Below, piece after piece: positions 28,653-36,307 of a stretch of 64,000 nucleotides of DNA (position 1 is the stretch's first letter; every line of letters starts with the position of its first letter). The notes beneath the pieces are model-generated. The model ran no database searches, had not been told where the DNA came from, and saw nothing but the letters and a program-made list of their open reading frames with translations. Where the stretch lies: NCBI RefSeq assembly GCF_003990355.1, contig NZ_CP034670.1, positions 496,001 to 560,000 of the forward strand, read 5' to 3'. The stretch comes from Eikenella corrodens. GTDB taxonomy: Bacteria > Pseudomonadota > Gammaproteobacteria > Burkholderiales > Neisseriaceae. The position numbers and the translations under genes are program-made.

Positions 28653-29630
28653 ATGCAAAACAGCACCTATGAATTTCTGAAGCCGCGACAGATTGATGTG
28701 GATGCTTTGTCTGCAACGCGTGCAAAAGTTTTTATGGAGCCATTTGAGCGGGGTTTTGGTTATACATTAGGTAACGCATTGCGTCGTATATTGTTGTCAT
28801 CAATGAATGGCTTCGCACCTACAGAGGTGGTAATTAATGGCGCATTGCATGAATATTCTACTTTAGATGGTGTTCAGGAAGATGTTGTAGACATCTTGCT
28901 GAATATTAAAGGTGTGGTATTCAAGCTCCAGGGTCGTGATTCGGTTCAGGTTAGCTTAAATAAGTCAGGTAGCGGTGTGGTGACGGCTGCTGATTTGGAA
29001 TTACCACATGACGTGGAAGTAATTAATCCAGAACATGTTATTTGCCGCTTGTCTGATAATGGCAAGATTGAACTAACAATTACTGTGAAAAAAGGCCGTG
29101 GATATCAAACCGTTAGTAGCAGGAATGATGACCACAAACAAATTGGCGCTATTCACTTGGATGCCAATTTTTCTCCGGTTCATCGTGTTAGCTTTGAGGT
29201 TCAGGCTGCACGTGTGGAGCAACGGACGGACTTAGATTGTTTGGTTTTAGATATAGAGACCAATGGTGCAATTGATCCAGAAGAAGCAGTTCGCCGGGCC
29301 GCTCGGATACTGATTGATCAGATGTCAGTATTTGCTGACTTGGAAGGTACGCCGGTTGAGGAGTCGAAGGAAGAAGCTCCGCCTATCGACCCGATTCTGC
29401 TACGGCCAGTAGATGATTTGGAATTGACTGTTCGCTCAGCGAATTGCTTGAAAGCTGAAGATATCTACTATATTGGTGATTTGATTCAGCGAACTGAAAC
29501 TGAGTTGCTGAAGACTCCGAATCTGGGTAGAAAATCTTTGAACGAGATTAAAGAAGTACTGGCTTCAAAAGGCTTGACCTTGGGCTCAAAACTGGATGTG
29601 TGGCCACCTGTTGGTTTGGATAAGCCTTAA
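28653..29630 (+). CDS. rpoA: RNA polymerase subunit alpha
   Basis: The 325-residue alpha subunit. The N-terminal domain (residues 1-235) dimerises and nucleates the polymerase (FERGFGYTLGNALRRILLSSM); a linker rich in Glu and Pro (VEESKEEAPPIDP) leads to the C-terminal domain, which binds UP elements and activators (RSANCLKAEDIYYIGDLIQR, NLGRKSLNEIKEVL). Confidence 0.98.
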   Translation: MQNSTYEFLKPRQIDVDALSATRAKVFMEPFERGFGYTLGNALRRILLSSMNGFAPTEVVINGALHEYSTLDGVQEDVVDILLNIKGVVFKLQGRDSVQVSLNKSGSGVVTAADLELPHDVEVINPEHVICRLSDNGKIELTITVKKGRGYQTVSSRNDDHKQIGAIHLDANFSPVHRVSFEVQAARVEQRTDLDCLVLDIETNGAIDPEEAVRRAARILIDQMSVFADLEGTPVEESKEEAPPIDPILLRPVDDLELTVRSANCLKAEDIYYIGDLIQRTETELLKTPNLGRKSLNEIKEVLASKGLTLGSKLDVWPPVGLDKP

Positions 29631-29657
29631 TATTTAATTGAAAAGGATAATAAGATT

Positions 29658-30044
29658 ATGCGTCATGGTAATGCCAACCGCAAATTAAACCGTACAAGCA
29701 GCCATCGTGCAGCAATGTTACGTAATATGGTTAACTCGCTTTTAACTCATGAAACTATCGTGACTACTTTGCCTAAGGCTAAAGAGTTGAGACGAGTAGT
29801 AGAGCCTTTGATTACTTTGGGTAAGAAGCCTTCTTTGGCTAATCGCCGTACTGCTTTTAATCGCACTCGCGACAGAGATGTTGTGGTGAAACTGTTCGAC
29901 GAATTAGGTACTCGTTTTGCCAACCGCAATGGTGGTTATGTACGTATTTTGAAATATGGCTTCCGTAAGGGTGATAATGCGCCGTTGGCACTGGTTCAAT
30001 TGACCGACTTGGCCGCAGAAGACTCAAATATTGAAGCAGCATAA
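29658..30044 (+). CDS. rplQ: 50S ribosomal protein L17
   Basis: L17, 128 residues, is the last gene of the cluster. MRHGNANRKLNRTSSHRAAM and ETIVTTLPKAKELRRVVEPLIT are typical. A strong terminator follows. Confidence 0.97.
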   Translation: MRHGNANRKLNRTSSHRAAMLRNMVNSLLTHETIVTTLPKAKELRRVVEPLITLGKKPSLANRRTAFNRTRDRDVVVKLFDELGTRFANRNGGYVRILKYGFRKGDNAPLALVQLTDLAAEDSNIEAA

Positions 30045-30059
30045 CTGCATAATTAAATT

Positions 30060-30106
30060 AAAAGCTGGATTCTATGTGTTATTACATAGGATTCAGCTTT
30101 TAATTT
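30060..30106 (+). terminator. intrinsic terminator of the ribosomal operon
   Basis: AAAAGCTGGATTCTATGT pairs with ACATAGGATTCAGCTTTT over 18 bp with two G-U pairs and a 6-nt loop, 15 bp after rplQ. Unlike most terminators in this window it uses no DUS. Confidence 0.88.
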
Positions 30107-30135
30107 ATAGGAAGTTAAGCACTGAGGTTGACTTA

Positions 30136-30240
30136 TATAGTGAATTAAATTTAAACCAGTACAGCGTTGGCTCGCCTTGCCGCAACGTGTGTACTGTCTG
30201 CGGCTCGCCGCCTTGTCCTGATTTTTGTTAATCCACTATA
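30136..30240. repeat. CREE, short form
   Basis: A 105-bp Correia element, common subtype (CAACGTGTGTAC). One arm has the TTAAATTTAAACC form, the other ATTTTTGTTAATCC, so the two ends are not identical. About 115 bp without other features separate it from the IS copy. Confidence 0.85.
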
Positions 30241-30396
30241 GTTAATCAATCGAAATTTTGCTACGGTGCTGTTTGTGCTTTGTTACCACTTTGTATTGAG
30301 ATCTAAGTTAGCTGGGTGTGACTGGAGTGATTATTTTCATTTGTAGGAAGTCATTAGATCTATTGCGAAAGTATCCTGAAGATTTACAATTCCCAA

Positions 30397-30816
30397 ATGA
30401 AATACGAAAACCTCATCCAAAGAAGCGATAGCGAATTCAAACGGCTCACAGGTGTAACGCCCGTCCTTTTTCACGAAATGCTGCAAGTCACCACAGAAGC
30501 AGAAAGCCGGAAGGTCAAGTCAGGCAGGCCGCATACGCTCGGTTTGGCAGACCAACTGCTGCTTACCCTAAGCTATCTGCGCCATTACCATACCCAACTC
30601 GAATTGGCCGCCATCTACGGCCTTTCCGAAAGCAATGTCTGCCGCACCATCCGTAAAACCGAGGACGCCCTCATCCGTTGCAAACGCTTCTCCCTGCCAA
30701 AGCACAAGAATCCGGGCGACCAAACGGTCATCATTGACGTTACCGAAAGCCCGATTGAACGTCCCAAAAAAACAGCGGCAGTATTACAGCGGCAAGAAAA
30801 GGCGGCACACGGTTAA
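30397..30816 (+). CDS. IS5-family transposase, orfA, copy 1
   Basis: The 139-residue first frame of the transposase. It has an N-terminal helix-turn-helix region (LGLADQLLLTLSYLRHYHTQLELAAIYGLSESNVCRTI) and begins the catalytic domain with VIIDVTESPIE, where the Asp is the first DDE residue. At CCC followed by seven A (30766-30772) the family frame continues one base further on, in orfB. Confidence 0.88.
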   Translation: MKYENLIQRSDSEFKRLTGVTPVLFHEMLQVTTEAESRKVKSGRPHTLGLADQLLLTLSYLRHYHTQLELAAIYGLSESNVCRTIRKTEDALIRCKRFSLPKHKNPGDQTVIIDVTESPIERPKKTAAVLQRQEKAAHG

Positions 30817-31192
30817 AATCCGGGTCATATACGGCAGGGAAACGGAAAAAATCATCAGCATCCGGACGGGGATGGGTGCCCGGCATGACATGCGTTTAGC
30901 CAAGAGGCACCTTGCAGAGCTTTATCCCTACAAAATAGTCATTGCGGATAAGGGTTATCAAGGATTGGCCAAAACCGGATTACAGACCCCGAAAAAGAAA
31001 TCCAAACGTCATCCGCCGGACAAACAGGATAAAGAGGCGAACAGGCGGTTAGGCAAACTCAGAACCGTCATCGAGCACATCAACAGGAAACTGAAGATAT
31101 TCAAAATATTGTCGCTGCCTTACCGCAACAGGCGGAAACGGTTCGGGTTAAGGGCAAATCTGATTGCAGGACTGGTTAATGCGATGGGATGA
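30635..31192 (+). CDS. IS5-family transposase, orfB, copy 1
   Basis: The second frame of the transposase. Only the part after about 30766 is meaningful; it reads KKQRQYYSGKKRRHTVK and continues to the second Asp (IVIADKGYQG) and the Glu (LRTVIEHINRKLK) of the DDE triad. It lies in the +1 frame against orfA, so a full enzyme needs a slip at the A7 tract that in effect drops one A. Confidence 0.85.
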   Translation: MSAAPSVKPRTPSSVANASPCQSTRIRATKRSSLTLPKARLNVPKKQRQYYSGKKRRHTVKIRVIYGRETEKIISIRTGMGARHDMRLAKRHLAELYPYKIVIADKGYQGLAKTGLQTPKKKSKRHPPDKQDKEANRRLGKLRTVIEHINRKLKIFKILSLPYRNRRKRFGLRANLIAGLVNAMG

Positions 31193-31214
31193 ATATTTTC
31201 GCAAGAGGTCTATT

Positions 31215-31474
31215 ATATTGCTTACACTTTGTCTATGGCTGGTGGTTTTTCTTTTGTTTAAAAGCTTTTAAACAAGTTGTTAGTAAAGTACGAAAGTGCA
31301 AACAAAGCTTTTGATTTCTATATGTTAGTTAGGTTGATCACGTAGTAAAGCCGGTATTCTTCTTTTTGTGTTATTTTGTACCGCTGTATTGCAGAGAGGC
31401 GTACTAGTGTTAACAGGGTACCAGTTCTCATGGCGCTGATCTAATGCCACCTAATCTAATCAAGTTTTATCATC
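31215..31474. other. AT-rich spacer before azlC
   Basis: No gene, DUS or strong hairpin was seen. The stretch is AT-rich, like the sequence left of the IS, and presumably holds the azlC promoter. Confidence 0.4.
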
Positions 31475-32191
31475 ATGTATCATTCCACCACTTTTGCCGA
31501 ATTCCGACGCGGTATTATCGAAGCCGTCCCTATCCTGATAGGCGTGATGCCGTTCGGGCTGATTTTGGGCACTCGGGCGGCGCAGCAGGGGATGAGCTGG
31601 CTGGAGGTGGTGCTGATGATGGGGCTGAACTTTGCGGGCGGTTCTGAATTTGCCGCAGTCAGTTTGTGGCGGAGTCCACTGCCCGTTCTGCTGATTGTCG
31701 GCACTACTTTTCTCATTAACAGCCGGCATATTTTGATGGGCGTGGCATTTATCCCGTTTGTCCGGCATTTGCCATTGAAGAAGCTGTTGCCGGTATTGTT
31801 CTTTATGACCGATGAAAGTTGGGCGATGAGCCTAGCCGATGCCGGGAAGCGGCAGCAGGCAGGGCTGCCTGCGTTTAGTCTACTTTACTATTTCGGCACG
31901 GCTACTGCATTGTATTTGCTGTGGATAACTTGCGGCTTCATCGGTGCTCGATTTGGCTATTTGCTTGGGAATGTGGAAAACTTGGGTTTCGGTATGGCTT
32001 TCCCGGCCGTGTTTCTAGTGCTGATACGGGGAATGTGGCGCACTTGGCGGGCGGCCTTGCCGTGGCTGGCCAGCTTGATAAGTGCTGCCGGTGTTTACCT
32101 CTTATCGCCGCACAACGGCTGGTATGTGCTGGCCGGCACGTTTGTTGGCTTGGCGTGGGCGTTTTTCGACCAAGGGGCACAGCATGATTAG
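31475..32191 (+). CDS. azlC: AzlC-family branched-chain amino acid exporter, large subunit
   Basis: A 238-residue membrane protein. EAVPILIGVMPFGLILGTRAA and LNFAGGSEFAAVSLW are AzlC signatures; about seven hydrophobic segments are visible. AzlC and AzlD together export branched-chain amino acids and their analogues. The stop overlaps the start of azlD. Confidence 0.9.
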   Translation: MYHSTTFAEFRRGIIEAVPILIGVMPFGLILGTRAAQQGMSWLEVVLMMGLNFAGGSEFAAVSLWRSPLPVLLIVGTTFLINSRHILMGVAFIPFVRHLPLKKLLPVLFFMTDESWAMSLADAGKRQQAGLPAFSLLYYFGTATALYLLWITCGFIGARFGYLLGNVENLGFGMAFPAVFLVLIRGMWRTWRAALPWLASLISAAGVYLLSPHNGWYVLAGTFVGLAWAFFDQGAQHD

Positions 32192-32486
32192 TTGGACCTC
32201 TCTGCTGGCCATTTTGGGCATGCTGGCCGTAACCTACTCCACTCGGCTGCTCGGTTTTTTCGCCTTTCGCAACCGCGTGTTGTCGGCAAGGGCCAAGCGT
32301 GTGATGACTGCTGCCCCCGGTTGCGTGCTGATTTCGGTTATCGCACCCCATTTCGTGTCTAACAAACCGCATGAATTAGTGGCTCTGGCCATCACGCTAT
32401 TGGCAGCCAGCCGCCTGCCGATGCTGCCCACCGTACTGATTGCCGTAGCCAGCAGCGGTTTGCTGGGCTGGCTGATGGCAGGATGA
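32184..32486 (+). CDS. azlD: AzlD-family exporter, small subunit
   Basis: A 100-residue protein with four hydrophobic segments, starting MISWTSLLAILGMLAVTY. It overlaps azlC by 8 bp, the normal coupling for this pair. The start at 32184 is chosen for the overlap and the family N-terminus. Confidence 0.88.
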   Translation: MISWTSLLAILGMLAVTYSTRLLGFFAFRNRVLSARAKRVMTAAPGCVLISVIAPHFVSNKPHELVALAITLLAASRLPMLPTVLIAVASSGLLGWLMAG

Positions 32487-32545
32487 GGCTACCTGAAAGT
32501 TTCTGCTAAGCCCCGTCTGATTGCCCCCTATTTTCAGGTAGCCTT
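32485..32545 (+). terminator. DUS inverted pair after azlCD
   Basis: GAGGCTACCTGAAA and TTTTCAGGTAGCC are 32 nt apart, right after the azlD stop. The rest of the gap to 32771 holds no gene that I can support. Confidence 0.45.
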
Positions 32546-32771
32546 TCTACCAACACGGACGTGTGCCACCATGGCTGCACGCTACACCTCCCATTCAAGC
32601 ATCGGTATAATTCCGTTATGTCGGCTGAATCAGCAAGCCAGTCAAATACATTTCCATCATAAGGCATAAGGCGGCCCGGCAATATACCAAGTAGATGGTA
32701 TGCAACCGAAGCGGCTCAATCGCTGCCAAATGTGCCGGCCACCATGCCAACTCCCAATAAGGACAACTTCC

Positions 32772-32963
32772 ATGCCCTACCAAGCCCAACCCCCCATCGT
32801 CATCACCCCTGCCGACCTGCCCCTGCATTGCAGCGGCCCCACGCACGAGGCTTGGAATGGCCATCCGCGTGTATTTTTGCCGATTACTTCCAACGGCAGT
32901 ATCGAATGCCCGTATTGCGGCAGCATCTATAAGCTCAACGGTGAAGTAGATCGGCATCACTAA
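32772..32963 (+). CDS. CHCC zinc-finger protein
   Basis: A 63-residue protein of the zf-CHCC group, also found as a small subunit of mitochondrial complex I. The ligands are Cys20, His31, Cys46 and Cys49 (in LPLHC, GHPRVFLPI and CPYCGSIY). The start at 32772 has AAGGAC upstream and leaves only the zinc domain. Such genes are common in Proteobacteria, often near LPS genes as here. Confidence 0.85.
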   Translation: MPYQAQPPIVITPADLPLHCSGPTHEAWNGHPRVFLPITSNGSIECPYCGSIYKLNGEVDRHH

Positions 32964-33092
32964 CGCACAGTTTTAGTATAGCGGGGCTTCTATGGCTACC
33001 GCTTGTGCCCGCTTAAGCATCTCCACAGGAATTCTCTATTGTGGCAAATCAAAGCCGCCAGAGGCTACCTGAAAAATGCCTGCCTATTGTTC

Positions 33093-33199
33093 TCTAGCAA
33101 ACCAGCTTAACTTTCGCTACGGCGTTGGTTCGCCGGGTCGTACTCCTGTATTGTTTACGGCTCACTGCCTTACATCGAAAGTCAATTTGGCTTGCTAGA
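33093..33199. repeat. CREE-like element with different ends
   Basis: A 107-bp inverted-repeat element: TCTAGCAAACCAGCTTAACT at the left and AGTCAATTTGGCTTGCTAGA at the right. Its inside (TACGGCGTTGGTTCGCC, CGTACTCCTGTATTGTTTACGGCTC) follows the short CREE core with scattered changes, but its ends are not the Correia TATAGTGGATTAAC type. It may be a diverged or separate family of the same mini-element. Confidence 0.6.
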
Positions 33200-33244
33200 T
33201 AGCGACAGATCGATTCATTCGCTATATCCTGCCGACTCCTTGCC

Positions 33245-34300
33245 ATGTCCAAACACATCCTTATCATCTCTCCTTCTTGGATTGGCGATTGCGTGATGAC
33301 GCAGCCGCTCTACCGCCGCCTGCACGAACTGCACCCCGGCTGCCAGATCGACGTATTCGCGCCCAAGTGGTCGATGGCCGTGTTCGAGCGCATGCCCGAA
33401 ATCAACCGGATTTTGGAAAACCCCTTCGCCCACGGCGAATTGCAGCTGCGCGAGCGTTGGCGGCTGGGCAAAGAGCTGGCGCGTCGCGGCTATGACCAAG
33501 TGATCGTGTTGCCCGGCTCGTTTAAATCTGCGCTGATTGCCCGCGCCGGCGGCATCGTGCAGCGCACCGGCTATGTGGGCGAGAGCCGCTATCTGCTGCT
33601 CAACGACATCCGCAAGCTGGATAAGGCCGCGTTGCCGCTGATGGTTGATCGTTACACCGCCTTGGCCTACCCGAAAGGCGTGCCGTTCGAACCGCGTCCC
33701 GGCGATTTCCCCCGCCTCGCCGTTTCCGCTGCCGCCAGCGCAGCCGCCATGCAGACACATGGTCTAGACAACGCCCGGCCAATCGCCGCCTTCTGCCCCG
33801 GCGCAGAATACGGCCCGGCCAAACGCTGGCCGCCGCGCCATTTTGCCGCATTGGCCAAACGCTATGCCGCCAAAGGCCATCAGATTTGGCTGTTCGGCTC
33901 GGCCAAAGACCACGAAACCGCCGAAGAAGTGCAGCGGCTTTCAGGTAGCCTCTGCACCAATTTGTGCGGGCGCACCAGCCTTTCTGAAGCCATCGATTTG
34001 CTTGCCCTAGCGCAAATCGTGGTGTGCAACGACAGCGGCCTGATGCACCTGGCTGCCGCGCTAGACCGCCCGCTGGCCGCCGTGTACGGCTCGTCCAGCC
34101 CCGAGCACACCCCGCCCCTGAGCCCGTACGCGCAGGTGGTGAGCCTGCACCTCGAGTGCAGCCCCTGCTTCAAACGCGAATGCCCGCTCGGCCACACCGA
34201 CTGCCTCAACAAACTTGACCCGGAATTGGTGCACCAAGCAGGCTGCCGTGCCATCTGCTCCCGCTTCCCCGAACAAATGCCGGAAACCCCTGCAAAATGA
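33245..34300 (+). CDS. waaF: ADP-heptose--LPS heptosyltransferase II
   Basis: A 351-residue GT9-family glycosyltransferase that adds the second heptose to the inner core of lipopolysaccharide or lipooligosaccharide. ILIISPSWIGDCVMTQPLYR is the N-terminal signature, and FCPGAEYGPAKRWPPRHFAALA and NDSGLMHLAAALDRPLAAVYGSS form the ADP-heptose site. The cytoplasmic face of the inner membrane is the expected location. It overlaps phr by 4 bp (ATGA). Confidence 0.93.
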   Translation: MSKHILIISPSWIGDCVMTQPLYRRLHELHPGCQIDVFAPKWSMAVFERMPEINRILENPFAHGELQLRERWRLGKELARRGYDQVIVLPGSFKSALIARAGGIVQRTGYVGESRYLLLNDIRKLDKAALPLMVDRYTALAYPKGVPFEPRPGDFPRLAVSAAASAAAMQTHGLDNARPIAAFCPGAEYGPAKRWPPRHFAALAKRYAAKGHQIWLFGSAKDHETAEEVQRLSGSLCTNLCGRTSLSEAIDLLALAQIVVCNDSGLMHLAAALDRPLAAVYGSSSPEHTPPLSPYAQVVSLHLECSPCFKRECPLGHTDCLNKLDPELVHQAGCRAICSRFPEQMPETPAK

Positions 34301-35616
34301 GCGTGCCCACCACCTTAGTCTGGTTCCGCCACGACCTGCGCACCGACGATCAACCCGCCCTGCAAGCGGCTGCCCGCAGCGGCCGCCCGCTGCTCGGCCT
34401 GTATGTGTGGCCGAACGAAGGCGCGCTCACGGCGCAGCGGCGCTATTTTATTTGGCAGAGCCTGCGCGATTTGCAGGCGCGGCTGGCCGAGTGCGGTATT
34501 CCGCTGCATGTGCGCGAAGGTAACTCCGTGCAGGCGGTGGCCGAAACGGCGGCACATTGCCGCGCGGCGGAAGTGGTGTGCACAAGCGACGGGGTGGGGC
34601 AGGGCGCATTACGCGCCGCGCTGGAAAAGCAGGGCTGCCGCCTGCACAGCGTGGCCGACGGCTTATTGCAGCCGCCCTTCCAATTTATCCGTGCGCCGTA
34701 TTTTAACGAGCCGGCCTTTGCCGCGTTTCAGGTAGCTTGGCAGGCCGCGTGCGTTGAACAATATGCCGCTTGGCAAGCACCGGCCTGGCCGCCGCCGGAT
34801 TTGGCCGCGCAGCAGCAAAGGCTACCTGAAAATCTGAAAACCGCCGGGCTGCCAGTTGTGCCCCGCGCCGTGCTGACCATTCCCGGCGGCGAAACCGCCG
34901 CCCGGCGGCAGTTGGCCGAGTTTTTGCTGCGCCTGCCGTATTACCCCGTGTTGCGCAGCCTGCCCGCCCAACACGGCAGTTCGCAGCTCTCGCCGCATCT
35001 GGTGTTCGGCACGCTGTCGGTGCGCCGGGCGTGGGCAGCCGCTAGCAATACGCCCGATGCCGCTGCCTGGCACGAGGCTTTGGCTCGGCGCGAATTTTGG
35101 CGGCATTATTTCCGCCAATATCCCGATGTGTTGCAGCAAGGCCTGCCCGAACACCGCGCCGCAGCCGGGCAGCCCAACGAAGCGCTGCTGGCCGCTTGGC
35201 AGCAAGGCATAACCGGCTACCCGCTGGCCGATGCCGCCATGCGCCTGCTGCGCGACACCGGCTGGCTGCCGCACAGCCTGCGCCGTTTCTGCGCCGCCTT
35301 TTTCTGCCGCGTGCTGGGCGGCCGCTGGCAGGATGGTGCCGACTGGTTTGCCCGACAACTGCTGGATTTCGAGCCTGCCGCCAACAGCGGCAACTGGCAG
35401 CAGGCTGCCGGCTTGGGCGGCAAGCAGGTTGAGCGGCAGCCCTTCAACCCCGTGGTGTGGTCGCAAAAGCTCGATCCCGACGGCCAATTCATCCGCCGCC
35501 ATCTGCCGCAGTTGGCACACCTCGACAGCCGCCGTATCCACGCCCCGTGGCTGGCCGCAGCCGAAGTGAACACCAACGGCTACCCCTCGCCAGTGGCGGA
35601 TTATCGGGCGCGCTAG
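34297..35616 (+). CDS. phr: deoxyribodipyrimidine photolyase
   Basis: A 439-residue FAD-dependent enzyme that splits UV-made pyrimidine dimers with light. The N-terminal Rossmann domain (LVWFRHDLRTDDQPAL) is where an antenna cofactor binds. The FAD domain has ARREFWRHYF, the pattern GITGYPLADAAMRLLRDTGWLPHSLRR and LDFEPAANSGNWQ. Two DUS copies inside the gene encode AFQVA and RLPEN. It is coupled to waaF, a pairing with no clear shared role. Confidence 0.93.
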   Translation: MSVPTTLVWFRHDLRTDDQPALQAAARSGRPLLGLYVWPNEGALTAQRRYFIWQSLRDLQARLAECGIPLHVREGNSVQAVAETAAHCRAAEVVCTSDGVGQGALRAALEKQGCRLHSVADGLLQPPFQFIRAPYFNEPAFAAFQVAWQAACVEQYAAWQAPAWPPPDLAAQQQRLPENLKTAGLPVVPRAVLTIPGGETAARRQLAEFLLRLPYYPVLRSLPAQHGSSQLSPHLVFGTLSVRRAWAAASNTPDAAAWHEALARREFWRHYFRQYPDVLQQGLPEHRAAAGQPNEALLAAWQQGITGYPLADAAMRLLRDTGWLPHSLRRFCAAFFCRVLGGRWQDGADWFARQLLDFEPAANSGNWQQAAGLGGKQVERQPFNPVVWSQKLDPDGQFIRRHLPQLAHLDSRRIHAPWLAAAEVNTNGYPSPVADYRAR

Positions 35617-35630
35617 GGCAGGGCGATATT

Positions 35631-35682
35631 AAAGGCTACCTGAAAAACGGGTAACTTCGTTGCCGCTTTCAGGTAGCCTTTG
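35631..35682 (+). terminator. DUS-pair terminator after phr
   Basis: AAAGGCTACCTGAAA and TTTCAGGTAGCCTTT are 22 nt apart. The right DUS overlaps the region where a -35 box for the next gene would lie; its -10 is TATAAT at 35692-35697. Confidence 0.5.
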
Positions 35683-35729
35683 GCTTTGGCGCTATAATGC
35701 AGCCTTTTCACAACCAACGATTGCTTGCC

Positions 35730-36250
35730 ATGTACCGATTGATGAGTGATGCCGCCAACCTGATGCGGCTGCGATTGCGCCCTGCCGAAGAATATACCTA
35801 CCCATTGCCGGATTGCTTGGGCGCGCTGGTGATGGTGGCTGCGGTGAACACTGCGATGTTTTCACCCGTGTTGAACGGGCAATATGGCATGATAGCGTTT
35901 GTATTGTGTTTAAATCTGGTGAAATGGCCGGTGTTTGCCGGCGTGATGACCCGGCTGATGGGCGCACTCGGCGGCCGGTGGCAATCTTTGTGGGGCTACA
36001 CGCTGCTTACCGAAGTGCTCTCTTTGCCTGCTTTGTTGATTCTGTACGTACCCAGTCTGGCACTGTTGCTGCAAGTTTGGATGGCTTGGACGTTTGCTGT
36101 GGGCGTGATGGGCTATGCCCGCCTCTGCGGGGTGCGGCCATGGCGATTATGGTGCTGTTTGCTGCGGCCGGCATTATCAATCAAACGCAGCTGGAGCAGA
36201 ATATGCAGCGCTGGCAGCAGCAGATGGTTGCACCGCAGCAGCAAAAATAA
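35730..36250 (+). pseudogene. integral membrane protein, frameshifted
   Basis: A gene for a small protein with about four hydrophobic segments, of no family I recognise. The ATG at 35730 (MYRLMSDAANLMRLRL) is used because TATAAT at 35692 looks like its promoter. In that frame it reads well up to LCG near 36130, then becomes unlike a protein and runs through a DUS hairpin to 36311. In another frame it continues as AAMAIMVLFAAAGIINQ, ending at 36250. Adding one G to the GGGG run at 36129-36132 joins the two parts. Confidence 0.6.
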
Positions 36251-36268
36251 ACGGCAGCTGGAGTATAG

Positions 36269-36303
36269 AAAAAGGCTACCTGAAATTTCAGGTAGCCTTT
36301 TTA
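36269..36303. terminator. DUS-pair terminator between convergent genes
   Basis: AAAAAGGCTACCTGAAA meets its inverted copy with T-runs on both sides, 19 bp after the membrane protein gene and 5 bp from the metG stop; it can serve both. Confidence 0.75.
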
Positions 36304-36307
36304 GCAT

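Larger units (their letters stand above)
30356..31211 (+). mobile_element. IS5-family element, copy 1
   Basis: An 856-bp insertion sequence with ends AGATCTATTGCGAAA on the left and TTTCGCAAGAGGTCT on the right (13 of 15 bases pair). It is flanked by the 3-bp repeat ATT at 30353-30355 and 31212-31214. It holds two overlapping frames that together make an IS5-type transposase. The proteins are identical to those of the copy at 59.9 kb; only two changes in the left end were noticed. Confidence 0.92.
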
